Assembly: GCA_021157745.1 (NCBI GenBank)
Contig: JAGGWA010000056.1
Coordinates: 1-6,098, forward strand
Direction of reading: 5' to 3'
DNA: 6,098 nucleotides
Origin: Thermoplasmata archaeon
GTDB taxonomy: Archaea > Thermoplasmatota > E2 > UBA202 > JdFR-43
The position numbers were made by a program, and so were the translations under genes. How positions within the stretch are numbered: the first letter of the stretch is position 1; each line of letters opens with the position of its first letter. The notes below the pieces were generated by a model, which saw nothing but the letters and a program-made list of their open reading frames with translations, was not told where the DNA came from and searched no databases. Positions 1-3,139 of this stretch are shown here, in pieces.

Positions 1-413
1 TCTGCGGAAACAGCTTGCTTTACATTCTGGCTAAGAAAGCGAGGATACCAAACTTCATAAAAGAAATAATGAAAAAATACAGCAGTATGCTTTTGCTCGG
101 CGATGAAAGAATTTTATTCCTCAACAATATTGCTCCTGTACTTCCATACAGCGGGGCTTTCATGGCTGTAAATGAATGGGATTACAAAAAATCAATTTTT
201 TATCTCGAGAGTGGCGCCGCCCTGAAATTTTCTATTCTTCTTTCGCTCTCCAACTCCTTTTATATTTTTTTCAGTAAGGGCATGGCAAAGAAAGCGACGA
301 TTGTTTTAATTTTTATCACCCTCGCCATAAGCTTTACTCTATCCTATTTTAGAAAAAGAAAAATTGAAGGAAGGGGGAGCAAGATACAATTGCATGGAAA
401 GAGAGAGCTTTAA
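1..413 (+). CDS. C-terminal part of a polytopic membrane protein (5' end outside window)
   Basis: The reading frame is open from base 3 to the TAA at 411-413, so this is the tail of a longer gene. The TTG at 15 is only the first possible start inside the window and is unlikely to be the real one. Counting from that TTG, the sequence has a Lys-rich amphipathic stretch (residues 7-22), then a conserved-looking segment NNIAPVLPYSGAFMAVNEWD (37-56) with two prolines and small residues, as in re-entrant loops of small-solute transporters. Hydrophobic segments follow at about 68-87 and 94-112. The tail from about 113 on is strongly basic and, by the positive-inside rule, probably cytoplasmic. The loop recalls conserved euryarchaeal membrane proteins of the small multidrug export or VTT/DedA-like kind, but I cannot assign a family. 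The last 75 bp overlap the convergent gene on the other strand. Confidence 0.7.
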   Translation, partial: CGNSLLYILAKKARIPNFIKEIMKKYSSMLLLGDERILFLNNIAPVLPYSGAFMAVNEWDYKKSIFYLESGAALKFSILLSLSNSFYIFFSKGMAKKATIVLIFITLAISFTLSYFRKRKIEGRGSKIQLHGKREL

Positions 414-1592
414 AAGGTACGAAAGGAAATATAGCTCTATTCCAAAAGGATATGGGAATTTTAAGGAAATGGAAAGCAGAGCGTAGTCGAATATGCTGTT
501 TTGCCTTTCTATTTCAATTTCTCCTTTGCCATTTAAAGCTATGCTTTTACTTCCATTTAGCCATCCATATATTGTGCCGGGGCATTCATATAAAATGAGA
601 TTTTTCCAGTAATGGGAAGAAAGTCTATCTTCATATATATGTGGCTTGTATTTCATTTCAAAATTTAAAACAAGAGTGTTGCCTCCCCCATCTATTGCTT
701 TTATTCTAAATTTCGTTGGAAAGAAAGAACCATTGTAATATTTGCCCTCCATATATTCATAGCTTATTAGCTTAAACTCATGATATTTTTTTCCATCATA
801 CAAATAAATTATGCCCATTGGAACATTCTTTATCCAGAATGGGATGTTTCCAAAGAAAAGAGTGTAGCCATTATCAAAGAAGCCCCAGCTCCAGTCATAG
901 CCAAAAGGATTGTTCGTCCATATTGTAAAATTTTTAAAATCAATGCTCATGTTCTCTCTCCACCATTTGTACAATGCCATGTAATCTTTCAAAACATTGC
1001 CTGAGAAAAATCTCATGGGCTTGTTATAACTCCAGTTTCCATACACATGTTCATAGTAACCAATTCCAGTAAAATTTGATTTGCTTCCATCAATTTTTAT
1101 CCATCCACTTGCCATGCATTTTGAAATGAAAGTATAATTGTAGTAGCCAAAGCCAAAAGGAAGATTGCTCGCTATACCGGCAGCGATTTTTTGCATTGGC
1201 GCCATTGCTTCAAGTTTTATATATAGCTCCACACCCTTTCTTTCAAAATAAGCTTCATATACATTGCCAATCTTAATCCAGCAGTCCTCATATCTCACAA
1301 CATTTTTTTCAACGATAAGCTTGTCTATGCTCTCTTCATATGCTCCAAGATCATAAACCTTGTTGGAATCATGGTCAAATATTGTAAGGAAGAGGTTGGC
1401 GGCTGGCGTTTCCCGCTCGTATTCAAAAGATGCTGTCACGCTGAAATTTTTTCCACAGTTGAAAAAGGCATCGATATTCCACCACTCCCTCATGTATTTC
1501 TTTTCGTCTCCTTTTTCAGGATTTATTGAAAGAAAAGGATTTGCGATGATGATGAAAGCCATCAGTGCGAGCAATTTCATGATTGTAAACAT
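339..1592 (-). CDS. Exported AttH/CrtC-type lipocalin-like protein
   Basis: A protein of about 417 residues beginning MFTIMKLLALMAFIIIANPF, a signal-peptide-like hydrophobic N-terminus. I chose the ATG at 1592 because a TATA element lies about 33 nt upstream and no Shine-Dalgarno is present, which suits a leaderless mRNA. The ATG at 1580 (MKLLAL) is an alternative. The frame is open to an ATG at 1661, but that would put charged residues ahead of the signal and overlap argF. Family signals, numbered from 1592, are REWWN at 35-39 (compare the EWW of CrtC/AttH), GWIKIDG at 163-169, GIGYYEHVYGNW at 176-187 (the G-x-G-Y-x-E/D-H-x-W/Y-G signature region), FGYDWSWGFFDNG at 230-242, and YECPGTIYGWLNG at 335-347. 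These match the two-part lipocalin-like fold of hydroxyneurosporene synthase and AttH proteins; the ligand or reaction cannot be inferred. Nine N-x-S/T sequons support an extracytoplasmic location. The last ~50 residues are hydrophobic and may form a C-terminal membrane segment. Confidence 0.68.
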   Translation of the reverse strand: MFTIMKLLALMAFIIIANPFLSINPEKGDEKKYMREWWNIDAFFNCGKNFSVTASFEYERETPAANLFLTIFDHDSNKVYDLGAYEESIDKLIVEKNVVRYEDCWIKIGNVYEAYFERKGVELYIKLEAMAPMQKIAAGIASNLPFGFGYYNYTFISKCMASGWIKIDGSKSNFTGIGYYEHVYGNWSYNKPMRFFSGNVLKDYMALYKWWRENMSIDFKNFTIWTNNPFGYDWSWGFFDNGYTLFFGNIPFWIKNVPMGIIYLYDGKKYHEFKLISYEYMEGKYYNGSFFPTKFRIKAIDGGGNTLVLNFEMKYKPHIYEDRLSSHYWKNLILYECPGTIYGWLNGSKSIALNGKGEIEIERQNSIFDYALLSISLKFPYPFGIELYFLSYLLKLSLSMQLYLAPPSFNFSFSKIG

Positions 1593-1619
1593 GGCGAAAA
1601 ATAAAATTTTATCCCTTCC

Positions 1620-1630
1620 ATAAAATATAA
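1620..1630. promoter_or_regulatory. Shared bidirectional TATA element of argF and the lipocalin-like gene
   Basis: The sequence ATAAAATATAA, read on the minus strand as TTATATTTTAT, is the only AT-only archaeal TATA-like element in the 60-bp space between the divergent ATGs at 1592 (minus) and 1653 (plus). Its centre is about 28 nt before the argF ATG and about 33 nt before the minus-strand ATG. Since archaeal transcription normally starts about 25-27 nt downstream of the TATA centre, both transcripts should begin at or within a few bases of their start codons. The assignment is from spacing and composition only. Confidence 0.55.
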
Positions 1631-1634
1631 GAGC

Positions 1635-1646
1635 AATGCATGCATT
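1635..1646. promoter_or_regulatory. 12-bp perfect palindrome in the argF core promoter (candidate operator)
   Basis: AATGCATGCATT is a perfect inverted repeat between the TATA element and the argF ATG, covering roughly -18 to -7 of that start. A regulator bound here would block initiation of argF directly and lies upstream of the TATA element for the opposite gene. The palindrome is seen directly; its operator role is inference. Confidence 0.3.
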
Positions 1647-1652
1647 CCTTTC

Positions 1653-2552
1653 ATGAAGCACCTGCTTTCAATATTGGATGCCGAGAAAGATTTTGAGAAA
1701 ATAATAGATGATGCAATAGCAATGAAAAGCCATGGATACGAAAAGGTTTTGAAGGATAAAGTTCTTGCGATGATTTTCGAAAAAAGCTCTACAAGGACAA
1801 GAGTTTCTTTTGAAACGGCGATGCAGAAGCTTGGAGGCTATGCAATATTTCTCAGCAAAAATGACATACAGCTTGGAAGAGGGGAAACGATAGAAGACAC
1901 GGCAAAAGTTCTTTCCAGATACGTTGATGTCATAATGTACAGGGCATATAGCCATAAAAACATGGTTGAGCTTGCTGAAAATGCAAGTGTGCCTGTAATA
2001 AATGGGCTCGACGACGAGGAGCACCCGTGCCAAGTCATAGCTGATTTCATGACAATAAAAGAAAAGAAAGGGAAATTGCATGGCTTAAAGATGTCATATT
2101 TTGGAGATGGCGACAACAACATGGCTCATTCATTGATGCTTGCTTCCGCTATTTTCAACATGGAAATGGAAATTGTTGCTCCTAAAAAATACTGGCCTAG
2201 TCGCCATTACATTGAAATGGCGGAAAGAATTGGAGGAAAAATAAGCATAATGGAAATGAATGAAAATGCTGGAAAGGATGCAGATGTTATCGTAACAGAC
2301 ACATGGGTTTCAATGGGAGATGAAGCTGAGAAAGAAGAAAGGCTGAGAGCCTTTAAAGGATATACCGTCGATGAAAACATAATGGCGAGGGCAAAACCAG
2401 ATGCAATATTCATGCATTGTTTGCCAGCATACTATGGCTATGAAGTTACAAAAAGTGTAGCCCACGGAAAGCAATCTGTTATATTCGATGAAGCTGAAAA
2501 TAGAATGTGGGCTCAAATGGCTATACTCAAATGGAGTCTGGATTTGCTTTAA
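1653..2552 (+). CDS. argF: Ornithine carbamoyltransferase
   Basis: A cytoplasmic enzyme that makes citrulline and phosphate from carbamoyl phosphate and ornithine in arginine biosynthesis. At 299 residues it is close to the usual 300-340. The carbamoyl-phosphate motif STRTR is at 46-50, followed by VSFETA at 51-56. HPCQ (124-127) completes the phosphate and carbonyl site, and GDGDNNMAHSL (151-161) is the domain-linking motif with the NN pair. TDTWVSMG at 215-222 contains the ornithine-side SMG loop, HCLPA (255-259) carries the catalytic-type cysteine, and FDEAENR is at 278-284. The SMG loop and HCLP distinguish it from aspartate carbamoyltransferase, whose equivalents differ. The ATG at 1653 gives MKHLLS, the normal OTC N-terminus. 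It has no Shine-Dalgarno and sits about 28 nt from the TATA centre, so translation is probably leaderless. No other arg gene is in the window. Its TAA shares the TTAA of 2549-2552 with the stop of the convergent aEF-1beta gene. A catabolic role is possible but nothing here indicates it. Confidence 0.96.
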   Translation: MKHLLSILDAEKDFEKIIDDAIAMKSHGYEKVLKDKVLAMIFEKSSTRTRVSFETAMQKLGGYAIFLSKNDIQLGRGETIEDTAKVLSRYVDVIMYRAYSHKNMVELAENASVPVINGLDDEEHPCQVIADFMTIKEKKGKLHGLKMSYFGDGDNNMAHSLMLASAIFNMEMEIVAPKKYWPSRHYIEMAERIGGKISIMEMNENAGKDADVIVTDTWVSMGDEAEKEERLRAFKGYTVDENIMARAKPDAIFMHCLPAYYGYEVTKSVAHGKQSVIFDEAENRMWAQMAILKWSLDLL

Positions 2553-2809
2553 AGCAGACTTAATTCATCTATGGTTGCGTTGCCTACACCTTCGATGGCA
2601 TTTATTTTATCCATTAGCTCATCCGGGCTCTGGTCAGGCATCGTAACATAAAGCATTAAAGCCTTCAAACCAAAAGCTATTGGTGCAATTTCTGTTTTAT
2701 TCACTTTTGCATAATCTGGTATTGCCTTCATTATCTCTTCTTTAAGCTTTTCTATATCCATGCCTGCATCCTCAGGCATAACCTTTATTTTCATAATTAC
2801 TTCTCCCAT
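2549..2809 (-). CDS. ef1b: Archaeal translation elongation factor 1-beta (aEF-1beta)
   Basis: An 86-residue protein of the archaeal EF-1beta family, equivalent to the catalytic C-terminal domain of eukaryotic eEF1B-alpha. It promotes GDP/GTP exchange on EF-1alpha so that the factor can deliver another aminoacyl-tRNA. The N-terminus MGEVIMKIKVMPEDAGMDIE is a typical beta strand plus MPE turn, PIAFGLKAL at 43-51 is the hallmark core strand, and IEGVGNATIDEL near the end matches the conserved C-terminal strand. Length is normal (about 85-90). It starts one base after the stop of the zinc-ribbon gene (TAA-A-ATG), so the two are almost certainly co-transcribed. A G-run on the minus strand at 2821-2817, inside the upstream gene, may serve as a weak ribosome site, or translation may be coupled. 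The gene ends in a 4-bp tail-to-tail overlap with argF. Confidence 0.93.
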   Translation of the reverse strand: MGEVIMKIKVMPEDAGMDIEKLKEEIMKAIPDYAKVNKTEIAPIAFGLKALMLYVTMPDQSPDELMDKINAIEGVGNATIDELSLL

Positions 2810-2810
2810 T

Positions 2811-2972
2811 TTATGGCCCCCTGAACCCGCACTGCGGGCAAATATATTCTGCGCTTCTATCTCTGCACACCCTACACCTCTTTATTATATATCCACATAC
2901 AGGACACGGAAATTGTGTGCTTCCTTCCTCTGCAAGTCCACGACCGCAACTTATGCACTTCCCTTCAAGCAT
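2811..2972 (-). CDS. 53-residue double zinc-ribbon protein upstream of aEF-1beta
   Basis: A short gene read from the ATG at 2972 to the TAA at 2813-2811. It has four CxxC knuckles: CISCG (6-10), CPVCG (23-27), CRVC (33-36) and CPQCG (45-49). These eight cysteines would bind two Zn ions. The protein ends FRGP. It fits the conserved euryarchaeal family of about 55-60 residue C(P)xCG micro-proteins exemplified by Haloferax HVO_2753, annotated in many genomes as DUF1610-like or zinc-ribbon RNA-binding. Such genes are commonly next to EF-1beta, and here only one base separates the two. A TTTAAATA promoter box lies about 25 nt upstream and there is no Shine-Dalgarno, consistent with a leaderless operon head. 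A translation- or RNA-linked role is plausible from context, but its molecular function is not shown by the sequence. Confidence 0.88.
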   Translation of the reverse strand: MLEGKCISCGRGLAEEGSTQFPCPVCGYIIKRCRVCRDRSAEYICPQCGFRGP

Positions 2973-2992
2973 GCTTTGTTATATACACACCA

Positions 2993-3000
2993 TATTTAAA
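2993..3000 (-). promoter_or_regulatory. TATA box for the zinc-ribbon / aEF-1beta operon
   Basis: On the minus strand the sequence CTTAAATTTAAATATGG places TTTAAATA about 25 nt before the ATG at 2972, preceded by an A/T-rich BRE-like tract. This spacing predicts transcription starting at the start codon. A second AT-run (TGTATATAAC, around 2978-2987) is too near the ATG to act as the TATA box. Confidence 0.5.
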
Positions 3001-3032
3001 TTTAAGCATGAAGTGAAGAGAGATTCAATATG

Positions 3033-3042
3033 TTTATATATA
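3033..3042 (+). promoter_or_regulatory. Strong TATA box for the large secreted protease-like gene
   Basis: TTTATATATA is close to the archaeal TATA consensus. The predicted start point is about 3062-3065, giving a 5' leader of about 75 nt. That is long compared with the apparently leaderless neighbours argF and the zinc-ribbon operon, and agrees with the Shine-Dalgarno found just before this gene. Confidence 0.55.
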
Positions 3043-3052
3043 AGCTATGCAT

Positions 3053-3082
3053 TTTTAGCTTGCTAAAAGCTATCTTTTAGCA
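3053..3082 (+). promoter_or_regulatory. Triple alternating heptamer TTTTAGC/GCTAAAA around the predicted transcription start
   Basis: Three copies of one heptamer alternate in orientation: TTTTAGC (3053-3059), GCTAAAA (3062-3068) and TTTTAGC (3075-3081). The first two form a 16-bp perfect DNA palindrome. The last two extend to a 9-bp inverted repeat, TGCTAAAAG (3061-3069) with CTTTTAGCA (3074-3082), separated by CTAT. The block starts 10 bp after the TATA box and covers the predicted start site, the usual position for archaeal repressors of the Lrp/winged-helix type. If transcription starts upstream of it, the 9-bp repeat would also make an RNA hairpin. The repeats are directly visible; the function is inference. 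Confidence 0.45.
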
Positions 3083-3087
3083 TACGA

Positions 3088-3124
3088 GCTGGGCGGAATT
3101 TAAAAGAACCCTACCCAGCAGGGT
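3088..3124 (+). promoter_or_regulatory. Two mutually exclusive leader hairpins upstream of the protease-like gene
   Basis: GCTGGG (3088-3093) can pair with CCCAGC (3114-3119). Alternatively ACCCT (3108-3112) pairs with AGGGT (3120-3124), with CCCAGC in its loop. Because no nucleotide separates 3119 from 3120, both stems can hardly form fully at once, so the leader has two competing folds 7-10 nt before the ribosome site. This is riboswitch- or thermosensor-like in layout, but I recognise no known riboswitch consensus. Confidence 0.35.
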
Positions 3125-3130
3125 CATATT

Positions 3131-3135
3131 GGAGG
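3131..3135 (+). promoter_or_regulatory. Shine-Dalgarno site GGAGG of the protease-like gene
   Basis: GGAGG followed by four bases (CGAA) and the ATG at 3140 fixes this start. It contrasts with argF, the lipocalin-like gene and the zinc-ribbon gene, which have no such site. Confidence 0.75.
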
Positions 3136-3139
3136 CGAA

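Noticed and set aside
15..17. TTG at 15 as the true start of the first gene
   Set aside because: The frame is open to the window edge and the encoded segment begins in mid-domain, so the gene is 5'-truncated by the window.
1593..1661. N-terminal extension of the lipocalin-like gene to the ATG at 1661
   Set aside because: It would overlap the argF start, put 23 residues including charged ones ahead of the signal peptide, and place the TATA element inside the gene.
1668..2122. Minus-strand open frames within argF
   Set aside because: They are antisense to a strongly conserved enzyme and encode low-complexity Ser/Phe/Cys-rich sequence typical of shadow frames.
2760..2999. Plus-strand open frame opposite the zinc-ribbon and aEF-1beta genes
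   Set aside because: It is the shadow of two clear minus-strand genes, has no family resemblance and covers their promoter.
3088..3124. H-type pseudoknot made of both leader stems
   Set aside because: With zero bases between 3119 and 3120 the chain cannot span a 6-bp stem, so full simultaneous pairing is sterically unlikely. I reported competing hairpins instead.
3064..3139. Known riboswitch (fluoride, preQ1, c-di-GMP) in the leader
   Set aside because: None of the conserved core sequences of these classes could be recognised by eye.
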